Below, in pieces: positions 10,325 to 18,949 of a DNA stretch of 64,000 nt. Every line of letters starts with the position of its first letter. Position 1 is the stretch's first letter. Both the position numbers and the translations under genes were made by a program. Below the pieces are notes generated by a model. The model made no database searches. It worked only from the letters and a program-made list of their open reading frames with translations, and was not told where the DNA came from. Source of the DNA: JAHDCJ01 sp039028895. GTDB taxonomy: Bacteria > Bacteroidota > Bacteroidia > Chitinophagales > Saprospiraceae. The DNA lies in NCBI GenBank assembly GCA_039028895.1, contig JBCCHF010000016.1:1-64000 (forward strand), given 5' to 3'.

Positions 10325-13300
10325 ATGCCTGGGAGGATTATCCTACATATCCCGCTTTTGGGGTGTTTGCTGTTAATTGGAAACCTGGTTTTCGGTCAGG
10401 TCGGTGGTATGAATCCTACTGCCGTTCCGTTTCCTACTGAAAATTGTGGCATTCAACTAGACACCATTATTGTGCCTCCAAGTTGTCCAGGCGGTAATGA
10501 TGGACGACTGGAAATCTTTGTTGAAGATAACGGTGTCCCATTGCCATTATCTGTTAATTACCATTGGATTAATGTCGCAGGTCAATCTACTGATGGCCCC
10601 TTTGTCGACAACTTGACAGCAGGCACATACGCTTGTGAGTTAACGGATATGAATGGCTGTCTTGATACGCTCGTCTTTCATCTCCAAGACCCTGACGGCA
10701 TTGAAGCCATCAGAAATAATGCAACTTTATGTGCTGGAGCAAGTACCATTCCATTACTCAACGCAGTAGCTGGTGGATCACCTCCATATACTTTCTCCTA
10801 TCAATCTCAAAATCAACTTAGCTGTTTTAATTGTGCAAACACCAATGTCACAGTTAGTCAATCAGATGTTTTCTCTATCCAAATTACTGACTCTAATGGA
10901 TGTACCTCCACTGAAAATGTCTTTATTACAGTTCTGGATCCATTGGAATTCACGAGTTCATCTGTTCCCGAAACCTGCGGCGATGATGGTGAAATAATTA
11001 TTTCTGCCACTGGTGGGGGGAACAACTACTCCTATTCTATCAATGATGGGCCTGTTTCTAATGTCAATAATTTTACCAACTTACCTTCTGGTGACTATAA
11101 TATTGTTGTGGAAGACGATCAGGGTTGTACAACTACAGAAACTGTTACGATACCAACCGCTCAGGTTTTGGTAGACTTTACAGCCAATGTTGTAAATATT
11201 CCATGTTTCGGAGAAGCGAGTGGTGTAATTGAGGGGATTGACAATAACGGCGCAGTCGCTGCTTTCTCGCTTAATGATCTTGATTTTACCGACCCAGCAG
11301 GTATTTATGATGGTCTAAGTGCTGGTTTTTATACCTTGTATGCTGAGGATGCAAATGGTTGTATTACCTCTCAGGACATTGAAATCGTTGAGCCTGACGA
11401 ACTCATAATTAATCTTATCGGGCAAGATGTCACCTGCCCTTTCGGGAATGACGGGTCTATTACCATTCAAGCAGGTGGCGGCGTTCCAGGCAGTGGGTAT
11501 TTATATTCCATCGACAATGACTTGTTCCAGCCTGATCCCAACTTTGATAACCTGTCACCGGGTGTTTATGAGTGTATTGTAAAAGATACCAATGGATGTG
11601 AAAAAATACAATCGATTGTTATCAATGCACCTGCAGAGCCCAACGTTCTTGTCAATAAACAAGATGTTTCCTGCCCGGGCGCTAACGACGCCAGTATAGT
11701 TATTATCGTATCGGGAGGCGGTTTGACCAACACTAATTATCAGTTTTCACTGGATGGTGCAAATTTCCAAGCTGGAAATACCTTTGGTGGTTTGACCTCA
11801 GGGACTTACACTGCATTTGTACAAAACGACGATGGCTGCACAACCACCGAAAACTTCATTATTGAGGAACCTGACATCCTTGATGTACAAATTAACAAAC
11901 AAGAACCAAGCTGTCCTCAGATTAACGATGCGAGTATTGTAATCATCGTTTCTGGTGGTGGCATAAATGACATCTACCAATACTCTCTGGATGGCGTGGA
12001 ATATCAGGATAGTAACGTTTTCTCCGAACTTTTTGCAGGAGTTTACACAGGCTATATCCAAAATCAAACAGGTTGTGTCACCACAGAAAACTTTTTTCTG
12101 GAAGACCCTCCTACACCTGATATTAATTACAATAATATCGACGCTACATGTTCGAATGCCCAGAATGCAGAAATCGTTATCATCGTTTCTGGTGGCGGTG
12201 TTTATGACTATTCCATAGACGGCGTCAATTATCAGGATTCTAATGTATTCCCTGGGGTCCAGGCTGGTACTTATCCAGTTTTTGTGCAAGAAAATAATGG
12301 TTGTACTTATTTCGATATTACTTCAGTCGGAGCACCTCCTGCTGCAAATATTCAACTACAGAAAGAGGATGTTTCGTGTCCTGGAGGTAATGATGCCAGT
12401 ATTGTGATCATTGTATCCGGAGGTGGTGTAAATGACACTTATGAATACTCACTCGATGGTGTTGAATACCAGCCAGACAATGACTTCTTTGATCTCGCTG
12501 CGGGCATTTATACTTGTTATGCTAAAAACCAGTTTAACTGTATCACGACGGAGCAAGTCTTGGTTGAAGAACCAGATGTACCAAATATAAACCTGGTGCC
12601 TAGTGAAGTTACCTGTCCGGGAGGAAGTAATGGTTCTATTGTGATTATCGTATCTGGTGGCGGCATTTATGAATATTCATTAGACGGCATAAACTACCAA
12701 CCACAAAATTCATTTGACGGCCTCAATTCTGGGCTCTACCAAGTTTACATTCGTGATGAAAACGATTGTGTTTTTCTTGATAACCAGTTTATCGATGAAC
12801 CGATCCAACCAAATGTAAATGTCAATATTTCGCCTCCCAATTGCCCCGAAGAAAATAATGCAAGCATTGTGATCATCGTTTCTGGCGGAGGAGCTACTGA
12901 CACTTATCAATACTCGCTCACTGGTGGCACATATCAGCCATCCAACACATTTAATGATCTTGGCGCAGGTAACTATACCGCCTTTATCCAAAACCAGGAT
13001 GGCTGTACCACTACTCAAAACTTTATCGTTCAGGATCCTCCTGCCCCAGACCTTAATCTTATTGGCGAAGATGCGACATGCCCTGGAGGGACTGATGGGA
13101 GTATCGTAATCATGGTCTCAGGTGGAGGCGTTCATGAATACTCTCTTGATGGGACAAACTTCCAACAATCAAATACTTTCCAAGGTTTGGATGCCGGTTT
13201 TTACACGGCTTATGCCATGAACGACAATGGCTGTATAATTACCGAATCAATTCTCATTAACGAGCCTCAAGCACCAAACATCAACGTAAATATTTCGCCA

Positions 13301-15820
13301 ATTTCCTGCCCTGGAGAGAATGATGCAAGTATTGTCATTATCGTTTCTGGAGGAGGATTTTATGAATACTCCCTTGATGGCAGCAATTATCAATCTTCAA
13401 ATACATTTGGAAGCCTATCTTCCGGAAATTATTCTGCATATATCATGAACCAGGATGATTGTATCACAACTGAGAATTTCATCATTGCTGATATTGTTGC
13501 ACCAAATGTTTCATTCTCAATTACAGATATCACATGTCCTTCAGGCCAGGATGGCAGTATCGTAGCAGTAGTGGCGGGAGGTGTGGCGCCTCCATTTGAA
13601 TATTCCCTTGACGGAATGAATTACCAGCCTTCCAACTCATTTGTCGGACTAACTGCCGGGGTGTATTCAGTGTATGTCCGGGATGCAGCAGGTTGTGTAT
13701 TTATCAATTCTGCTTTTGTAGATGAACCACTACCACCGGATATTAATGTAAATATTACCCCGATATCCTGCCCGGATGAAAATGACGCTAGTATTGTCAT
13801 TATCGTTTCAGGGGGTGGGCTCTATGAATACTCTCTTGACGGTAGCAATTATCAAGCTTCAAATACCTTCAGCAATTTGGTGGCTGGTACATATTCTGCC
13901 TTTGTCAGCGATGAGGATGATTGTGTAACTACAGCAGGTTTTTCAGTTGGAAATATCTCTGCTCCCAATATTTCACTCTCCATAACTAATGTAACTTGTC
14001 CGGCTGGTACTGATGGTCATATAGTCGCAATTGTTTCGGGTGGAGCAGCTCCGCCATATGAATATTCCCTTGACGGAGTGACGTACCAGCCATCCAATTC
14101 CTTTGCAGGATTGATGACTGGCCTTTACGATGTTTATGTTAGAGATGCGGCAGGTTGTGTATTTATTAATCCTGCCTTCGTTGATGAGCCGCCATTACCC
14201 ACAGTTAATACTCAAATAACTGATGCCAGTTGCCCGGGTTCCACCGATGCGATTATCCTGGTCTCAGTAACCGGAGGGGGACAATCAGATATTTACGAGT
14301 ACTCACTCGATGGAGTTGTATACCAATCCTCCAATGCCTTCCAAGGTCTTTCTGCAGGCTTATATAATGTAGCGGCAAAAAATCAGAATGAATGCATTGC
14401 CCTGACTTTTGCAGTGGTCAATGAACCTACGGAAGTAAACATTGTGCCCGCAGTGATCGATGCCAGTTGTGAAGGTAACTCTGATGGTGCTATTTCTATT
14501 TTTGCCTCTGGTGGCTATGAATCTTATGAATATTCACTTGATGGTATCAATTTTCAGTTATCAAACAACTTTACAGGACTGGGGGCAGGCATCTATGAAG
14601 TTTTCGTTCAAGATAATGGCATCTGTATTTCCTCAATGCTTGTGTCTTTAAATGAGCCCCCTGCACCGCAAATTGCATCTTCCGCTCAAGATGTTACCTG
14701 CCCATCAGGAAACGATGGTGAAATTATAGTCAATATAACCAATGGTATTGGGCCGTTTCAATACTCGATTGACGACACCAACTATCAATCAACAAACGTC
14801 TTTTCTTCATTGGAGACTGGTAATTATGACATCTATATTGTAGATGGAAACGGATGTAATTATATCGATGCGGCATTGATAAATGAGCCACAGACATATG
14901 ATGTTTCCTTCACGGTGCAAGATGCCACTTGTAGTATCGCCAATGGCCTCATTGCTAGTGATGTCAGTGGAGCCACGGGTCCATACAACTATTTATGGTC
15001 TAATGGTCAAACTGAAGCTATTGCCACAATGCTGTCTTCTGGTTATTATGGATTAACAGTTACCGATACGAATAACTGCACTTGGTCCGATAGTACGCTG
15101 GTATTGAATGAAAATGGTCCTGATGCTAACACTACCGTAATCGACGTAAGTTGTTTTGGTTTAAGTGATGGCAGTATTACATTGGAAATGATAAGCGGAA
15201 CGGCACCTTTTACCTACACCTGGTCAGGAGGTATGACCACACAGAATATTTCCGGTCAACCGGCAGGTAACTACAAAGTTACCATCCTGGATGCCAATAA
15301 CTGTCTTAACCTAATCGAATTCGTAATAAATGAGCCTCAGCCAATCGTGATCTCTTCAACTGAGTGGATCGAAAACGATCTTGGACAGATTGATCTTGAG
15401 GTTTCCGGCGGAAGCCCGGACTATACTTTCGTTTGGTCTAATGGCAGTACTACCGAGGATCTGTCAGATCTAGAAGAAGGTATTTACACCGTGACGGTAA
15501 CTGATTTCCATGGTTGTACAGAAACGGCTGAAGTTATTATTATTCTGACCAATACTGATGGACCATTACCTGAAGAAAACATCGATATTTTCCCTAACCC
15601 GACAGATCAATCCATTTATATAAAGGGCAGTTTCCAAACATCCAAACCAGTAAACCTTGAAGTGTTCAGTGTAGATGGTAAATTAATATATCAAGAAACA
15701 GAAATAGGCTCTGGGAAAATCGATTATGAGCTAAATTTGGGAGGTTTACCACAGGGCGTATACCTGTTAAGATTAAGTTATGACACGCAAAGTATTGTAA
15801 GAAAGGTAATTAAACAATAA
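10325..15820 (+). CDS. Giant secreted SprB-like repeat protein with T9SS sorting domain
   Basis: 1,831 residues. A clean signal peptide spans about residues 1-24 (hydrophobic IPLLGCLLLIGNLVFG, then Q). About 16 tandem units of 70-90 residues follow. Each has the pattern TCPxGxDASIVIIVSGGG ... YEYSLDGxxYQxSNxFxxLxAGxYxxYxxNxxxC and ends in an EP or DP hinge. Near residues 1555-1750 are more typical SprB units with W(S)NG/WSGG and a TVTD strand. The last ~80 residues form a T9SS type A sorting domain (IDIFPNPTDQ, then LPQGVYLLRLSY and KVIKQ). The protein is Asp/Asn-rich and acidic with few Lys. A cell-surface adhesin or filament is likely by family; its partner is unknown. A strong terminator follows. 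Confidence 0.9.
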   Translation: MPGRIILHIPLLGCLLLIGNLVFGQVGGMNPTAVPFPTENCGIQLDTIIVPPSCPGGNDGRLEIFVEDNGVPLPLSVNYHWINVAGQSTDGPFVDNLTAGTYACELTDMNGCLDTLVFHLQDPDGIEAIRNNATLCAGASTIPLLNAVAGGSPPYTFSYQSQNQLSCFNCANTNVTVSQSDVFSIQITDSNGCTSTENVFITVLDPLEFTSSSVPETCGDDGEIIISATGGGNNYSYSINDGPVSNVNNFTNLPSGDYNIVVEDDQGCTTTETVTIPTAQVLVDFTANVVNIPCFGEASGVIEGIDNNGAVAAFSLNDLDFTDPAGIYDGLSAGFYTLYAEDANGCITSQDIEIVEPDELIINLIGQDVTCPFGNDGSITIQAGGGVPGSGYLYSIDNDLFQPDPNFDNLSPGVYECIVKDTNGCEKIQSIVINAPAEPNVLVNKQDVSCPGANDASIVIIVSGGGLTNTNYQFSLDGANFQAGNTFGGLTSGTYTAFVQNDDGCTTTENFIIEEPDILDVQINKQEPSCPQINDASIVIIVSGGGINDIYQYSLDGVEYQDSNVFSELFAGVYTGYIQNQTGCVTTENFFLEDPPTPDINYNNIDATCSNAQNAEIVIIVSGGGVYDYSIDGVNYQDSNVFPGVQAGTYPVFVQENNGCTYFDITSVGAPPAANIQLQKEDVSCPGGNDASIVIIVSGGGVNDTYEYSLDGVEYQPDNDFFDLAAGIYTCYAKNQFNCITTEQVLVEEPDVPNINLVPSEVTCPGGSNGSIVIIVSGGGIYEYSLDGINYQPQNSFDGLNSGLYQVYIRDENDCVFLDNQFIDEPIQPNVNVNISPPNCPEENNASIVIIVSGGGATDTYQYSLTGGTYQPSNTFNDLGAGNYTAFIQNQDGCTTTQNFIVQDPPAPDLNLIGEDATCPGGTDGSIVIMVSGGGVHEYSLDGTNFQQSNTFQGLDAGFYTAYAMNDNGCIITESILINEPQAPNINVNISPISCPGENDASIVIIVSGGGFYEYSLDGSNYQSSNTFGSLSSGNYSAYIMNQDDCITTENFIIADIVAPNVSFSITDITCPSGQDGSIVAVVAGGVAPPFEYSLDGMNYQPSNSFVGLTAGVYSVYVRDAAGCVFINSAFVDEPLPPDINVNITPISCPDENDASIVIIVSGGGLYEYSLDGSNYQASNTFSNLVAGTYSAFVSDEDDCVTTAGFSVGNISAPNISLSITNVTCPAGTDGHIVAIVSGGAAPPYEYSLDGVTYQPSNSFAGLMTGLYDVYVRDAAGCVFINPAFVDEPPLPTVNTQITDASCPGSTDAIILVSVTGGGQSDIYEYSLDGVVYQSSNAFQGLSAGLYNVAAKNQNECIALTFAVVNEPTEVNIVPAVIDASCEGNSDGAISIFASGGYESYEYSLDGINFQLSNNFTGLGAGIYEVFVQDNGICISSMLVSLNEPPAPQIASSAQDVTCPSGNDGEIIVNITNGIGPFQYSIDDTNYQSTNVFSSLETGNYDIYIVDGNGCNYIDAALINEPQTYDVSFTVQDATCSIANGLIASDVSGATGPYNYLWSNGQTEAIATMLSSGYYGLTVTDTNNCTWSDSTLVLNENGPDANTTVIDVSCFGLSDGSITLEMISGTAPFTYTWSGGMTTQNISGQPAGNYKVTILDANNCLNLIEFVINEPQPIVISSTEWIENDLGQIDLEVSGGSPDYTFVWSNGSTTEDLSDLEEGIYTVTVTDFHGCTETAEVIIILTNTDGPLPEENIDIFPNPTDQSIYIKGSFQTSKPVNLEVFSVDGKLIYQETEIGSGKIDYELNLGGLPQGVYLLRLSYDTQSIVRKVIKQ
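11640..14830 (+). repeat. Tandem SprB-like units with an invariant VIIVSGGG core
   Basis: About 14 consecutive units lie within the second giant gene. Eight of them carry the identical core IVIIVSGGG, and a ninth has IVIMVSGGG, while the flanks between cores vary and the synonymous codons differ (for example gtatcgggaggc versus gtttctggtggt). Unit length varies between about 70 and 90 residues because the loop after GGG is either short (IYEYS) or long (VNDTYEYS). Conservation is therefore at protein level rather than from recent DNA duplication. Confidence 0.85.
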
Positions 15821-15851
15821 GACAGCCCTCCTTAACCCAAGCTGATCTTAT

Positions 15852-15888
15852 GCGTTATGTCTTCGACCGAAGGCATAACGCTTTTTTT
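15852..15888 (+). terminator. Rho-independent terminator of the second giant gene
   Basis: The stem GCGTTATG.CTTC pairs with GAAG.CATAACGC (15852-15864 with 15869-15881, one G-U pair) around a GACC loop, followed by seven T. It lies 32 bp after the stop codon. Confidence 0.92.
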
Positions 15889-15901
15889 ATATTATGATAT
15901 A

Positions 15902-15951
15902 AAAAATAAGATTCCAGCATGTCTCTCTCAAAAACATAACGCTGGAATCTT
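15902..15951 (-). terminator. Rho-independent terminator of the small lipoprotein gene
   Basis: A perfect 11-bp stem AAGATTCCAGC / GCTGGAATCTT (15908-15918 with 15941-15951) is followed on the minus strand by T-rich sequence (A-run at 15902-15907 on the plus strand). It lies 20 bp downstream of the small minus-strand gene and supports that gene as a separate transcription unit. Confidence 0.85.
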
Positions 15952-15970
15952 TAAAAAATGTAAAATTTGA

Positions 15971-16147
15971 TTAGAGCCAGTCAGAAGAATTGCCCCAATA
16001 ATCTTGCCGAAATTCGATTTCTTCAAGTGCTGCATTATTTTGCTCAGTTGAAGGTATTCTTTTGTTACAACCTGCCAGTAAAACAGCATATAGCAAAATG
16101 CTAACAAGAATTGAAAAGACAAAAGTTTTTAGCGTAGATTTATTCAA
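15971..16147 (-). CDS. Small lipoprotein, 58 residues, TTG start
   Basis: The frame reads as a short basic N-terminus (NKSTLKT), a hydrophobic stretch (FVFSILVSILLYAVL) and a lipobox LLAGC with the lipidated Cys at residue 27. A 31-residue polar tail ends in DYWGNSSDWL. The start is inferred to be TTG at 16147, because no ATG lies between the upstream in-frame stop and the hydrophobic segment. A TAnnTTTG box upstream and a strong terminator downstream frame it as a single-gene unit. The mature protein of about 32 residues resembles small lipoprotein peptides (entericidin-like in size only). Function unknown. A longer open frame (15928-16122) in another frame on the same strand has no such features. 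Confidence 0.7.
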   Translation of the reverse strand: MNKSTLKTFVFSILVSILLYAVLLAGCNKRIPSTEQNNAALEEIEFRQDYWGNSSDWL

Positions 16148-16184
16148 AATGGCAAAATTTGAGGTCTTTATTTACAATATAAAC

Positions 16185-16192
16185 CAAATTTA
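16185..16192 (-). promoter_or_regulatory. Bacteroidota -7 box (TAAATTTG) for the small lipoprotein gene
   Basis: The minus strand reads TAAATTTG, matching TAnnTTTG, 37 bp before the TTG start. No TTG sits at the normal -33 spacing; that position is partly occupied by the palindrome at 16201-16214. Confidence 0.55.
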
Positions 16193-16200
16193 GGGTTTAA

Positions 16201-16214
16201 TGCAAACGTTTGCA
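16201..16214. promoter_or_regulatory. Perfect 14-bp palindrome TGCAAACGTTTGCA, candidate operator
   Basis: The palindrome has a central CG, as in operators of LacI/GalR-family repressors. It begins 8 bp upstream of the lipoprotein gene's -7 box, within the region RNA polymerase would cover, and 83 bp upstream of the divergent penicillin-binding protein gene. It could control either. The binding protein is unknown and no LacI-family gene is in the window. Confidence 0.5.
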
Positions 16215-16296
16215 CTACCCAAATGTGTGGTATTTTAACAAAATATTTAGGTTTCCGACATACCAAAACTGGCTTCTTTTTTGTTGAACTTGTGAG

Positions 16297-18879
16297 ATGA
16301 AGGATAAAATCCATAGTCTTTTGGAAAAACTGAACGCCTTTTTCAACGCTGTGGGACAATTTTTCGCTAAGTGGAAAGGTATCCTGGCTGAAAAGCTGGA
16401 ACCACTCGTCAAAAAGCTGGATCCGTTATGGGAAAAGCTGGATGTACTTAAAGAAAAATTGCAACCACTACTTGAGCCTATTGCCAAACGGCTAGAACCC
16501 CTAAAACCCTATTGGGAAAAGTTTTGGCCGAAAGCAAGGCGCCCCGTCACCATCATGGGGTTTCTCTTCATGTTTGGTGCCCTGGGAATTTGGGGCTTTT
16601 ATCTTTCTGTTCGATGGGGCGCATTCGAACACATTCCTTCCAAATCTGAGTTAAGAAATATAAAAAACTACGAGGCATCAGAGATCTATTCAGCTGACGG
16701 CGTCTTACTTGGTCGATACTACCTGGAAGACCGGACCAATGTCGCTTATGACAAGATTTCTGAACACGTCATTAATGCCTTGATTTCCACTGAAGATGCC
16801 AGGTTTTATAAGCATGGAGGAGTTGATATTAAATCTGTCCTCAGGGTACTTTTCAAATCTTTGTTGCTCAGAGATGAAAGCTCCGGGGGTGGCAGTACAA
16901 TTAGTCAGCAACTTGCAAAAAACCTGTTTCCAAGGCAACCACACGGCATCTTTACCATGCCAATAGCCAAGATCAAGGAAATGATCATTGCAGGCAGACT
17001 GGAAGATCTATATTCGAAAAAAGAGATCCTTACAATGTATCTCAATACGGTTTCATTCGGAGACAATGCATTCGGTATTGATCGGGCGGCTTATCGTTTT
17101 TTCAACAAAACAGCAGCAGAGCTTAGCATAGAAGAAGCAGCTGTCCTTGTTGGTCTTCTGAAAGCTACCACACGTTATAACCCCAGAAGATATCCAGAAC
17201 GGTCTAAAGATCGAAGAAACAGAGTACTCGAACAAATTGTCATTTACGGAAACCTGCCCGAAGCAATAGGGGATTCATTGCAAGCCCTCCCCTTGACGCT
17301 TAACTACAATCTTGGATCACAATCAGAAGGACTCGCCCCTTATTTCAGAGAACACCTTAGACTGGAGTTGAATGACTGGGTCAAAGACCAAACCAAAAGC
17401 GATGGCTCACCCTACAATCTTTACACCGATGGATTGAAGATTTATACCACCCTGGATTCCAGGCTTCAGGCTTATGCTGAGGAAGCGGTTAAAGCCCATA
17501 TGACTGATCTTCAAAAAACCTTTGAAAAACATTGGGAAGGCAGACGACCATGGGGTAAAAACCTCAAAGAGATTGAAAAAGCAGTTGCTAGCTCAGAGCG
17601 TTATAAGAAAAGAAAGAAAGAAGGTTGGACACAGGAACAACTCAATAAAGACTTCCAAACCAAATACAAGATGACCATTTTTACCTGGGAAGGTGAAAAG
17701 GAGGTTGAAATGTCGCCGATTGATTCGATCATCCATTACCTGTATTTCCTAAATACTGGTTTCCTGGCAATGGACCCCGGGAATGGTCAGGTCAAAGCCT
17801 GGGTAGGTGGCATTAACCACCAATATTTCAAATATGACCATACCCGAGCCAAACGCCAGGCAGGATCGACCTTTAAACCGATCCTTTATGCTACAGCGTT
17901 GAATAATGGTACTGAACCCTGCAGTTATTACCCCAACGAACAGATTGAATATACCGAATACGATAATTGGATGCCCGGAAACTCTGACGACATGTACGGC
18001 GGGGAATATTCGATGGTTGGCGGACTTGTCAATTCTGTAAATACCATTGCTGTCCAACTTATTATGGAAACAGGTGTTGATGATGTGGTCAAAATGGCCA
18101 AAAACATGGGCGTTGCTGAAAGTGATATACCTAAAGTTCCTTCCATCGCTCTTGGCACCCCTGAAGTTTCCCTGTTCGAAATGGTGCAGGTGTATAGTAC
18201 CTTAGCCAACAAAGGACATCATGTAAAACCTGTTTATCTCGCAAGCATTGAAGATCGCCGCGGCAGGCTAATCGAACGGTTCGAAACCCGTTATCCTGAA
18301 AAGAAACAAGTAATGCATGTCGCTGATGCAGCCTTGATGGTGGAAATGATGAAAAAAGTGGTCGACGAAGGTACCGGAAAACGGCTCCGTTACAAGTACA
18401 AATTAACAAACGACATCGCCGGAAAAACAGGTACTACACAATCACACGCTGATGGTTGGTTTATAGGTGCAACTCCGAAACTGGTCGCCGGGGCGTGGGT
18501 GGGAGGTGCCAATAACCAGATCAGGTTCAGGTCTATCTCACTCGGACAAGGCGCAAATATGGCTTTACCGATCTGGGGAGAATTTTTCCAGCGAGTAAAT
18601 AAAAATGAAGAATTTAAGACCCTTACCTCAGCCAGGTTTGCAGTTCCTGACACTACCCTCACCAATCGCCTGGATTGCACGTTATACAACGAACCACTTG
18701 ATACACTCCACCTTTTCGATGACAATATCCTCATTATTGAACGTGATGGGAAACCTGACATCATTATCAACCAAAATCCTAAAAAAGGGAAAAAGAAAAA
18801 TCGTAGCGAAAAAGAGAAAAAAGAAACCAAAAAACTAAGAGAAAAACTTCGCGATCTTTTCAAAAAGAAAAACAGATAG
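16297..18879 (+). CDS. Class A penicillin-binding protein (glycosyltransferase/transpeptidase, PBP1A-like)
   Basis: 860 residues; polymerises lipid II and cross-links peptidoglycan at the inner membrane. A cytoplasmic N-terminus of about 80 residues contains heptad-like KL(E/D/Q)PL..E repeats, followed by one transmembrane segment (about 82-104). The GT51 domain has the catalytic Glu166 in TEDARFYKHGGVD and GGSTISQQLAKNLF. The transpeptidase domain has S524 in STFK, S580 in SVN and K710 in KTGT. A charged insert of about 100 residues (RRPWGKNLKEIEKAV...) separates the two domains. The tail is very Lys-rich and ends in KKLREKLRDLFKKKNR, almost repeated at the end of the next gene. The next gene starts 70 bp downstream on the same strand, suggesting an operon. 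Confidence 0.95.
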   Translation: MKDKIHSLLEKLNAFFNAVGQFFAKWKGILAEKLEPLVKKLDPLWEKLDVLKEKLQPLLEPIAKRLEPLKPYWEKFWPKARRPVTIMGFLFMFGALGIWGFYLSVRWGAFEHIPSKSELRNIKNYEASEIYSADGVLLGRYYLEDRTNVAYDKISEHVINALISTEDARFYKHGGVDIKSVLRVLFKSLLLRDESSGGGSTISQQLAKNLFPRQPHGIFTMPIAKIKEMIIAGRLEDLYSKKEILTMYLNTVSFGDNAFGIDRAAYRFFNKTAAELSIEEAAVLVGLLKATTRYNPRRYPERSKDRRNRVLEQIVIYGNLPEAIGDSLQALPLTLNYNLGSQSEGLAPYFREHLRLELNDWVKDQTKSDGSPYNLYTDGLKIYTTLDSRLQAYAEEAVKAHMTDLQKTFEKHWEGRRPWGKNLKEIEKAVASSERYKKRKKEGWTQEQLNKDFQTKYKMTIFTWEGEKEVEMSPIDSIIHYLYFLNTGFLAMDPGNGQVKAWVGGINHQYFKYDHTRAKRQAGSTFKPILYATALNNGTEPCSYYPNEQIEYTEYDNWMPGNSDDMYGGEYSMVGGLVNSVNTIAVQLIMETGVDDVVKMAKNMGVAESDIPKVPSIALGTPEVSLFEMVQVYSTLANKGHHVKPVYLASIEDRRGRLIERFETRYPEKKQVMHVADAALMVEMMKKVVDEGTGKRLRYKYKLTNDIAGKTGTTQSHADGWFIGATPKLVAGAWVGGANNQIRFRSISLGQGANMALPIWGEFFQRVNKNEEFKTLTSARFAVPDTTLTNRLDCTLYNEPLDTLHLFDDNILIIERDGKPDIIINQNPKKGKKKNRSEKEKKETKKLREKLRDLFKKKNR

Positions 18880-18949
18880 CTTTTCCAGTTTAAAACTGAT
18901 GACATTTTGAAGGTTGTTCCGATAAACTAGTGAACTAAATCCCGTCAAA

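Noticed and set aside
11798..12289. 163-residue antisense frame inside the second giant gene, and similar frames at 12710-13018 and 5468-5857
   Set aside because: They mirror the SprB repeats on the opposite strand and are low-complexity shadows of repetitive coding DNA.
15928..16122. 64-residue frame on the minus strand
   Set aside because: It reads through the terminator hairpin in a different frame from the small lipoprotein, which has a lipobox and fits between promoter and terminator.
18390..18905. 171-residue antisense frame at the 3' end of the penicillin-binding protein gene
   Set aside because: The Ser/Phe-rich sequence is the complement of the Lys-rich tail; no family features.
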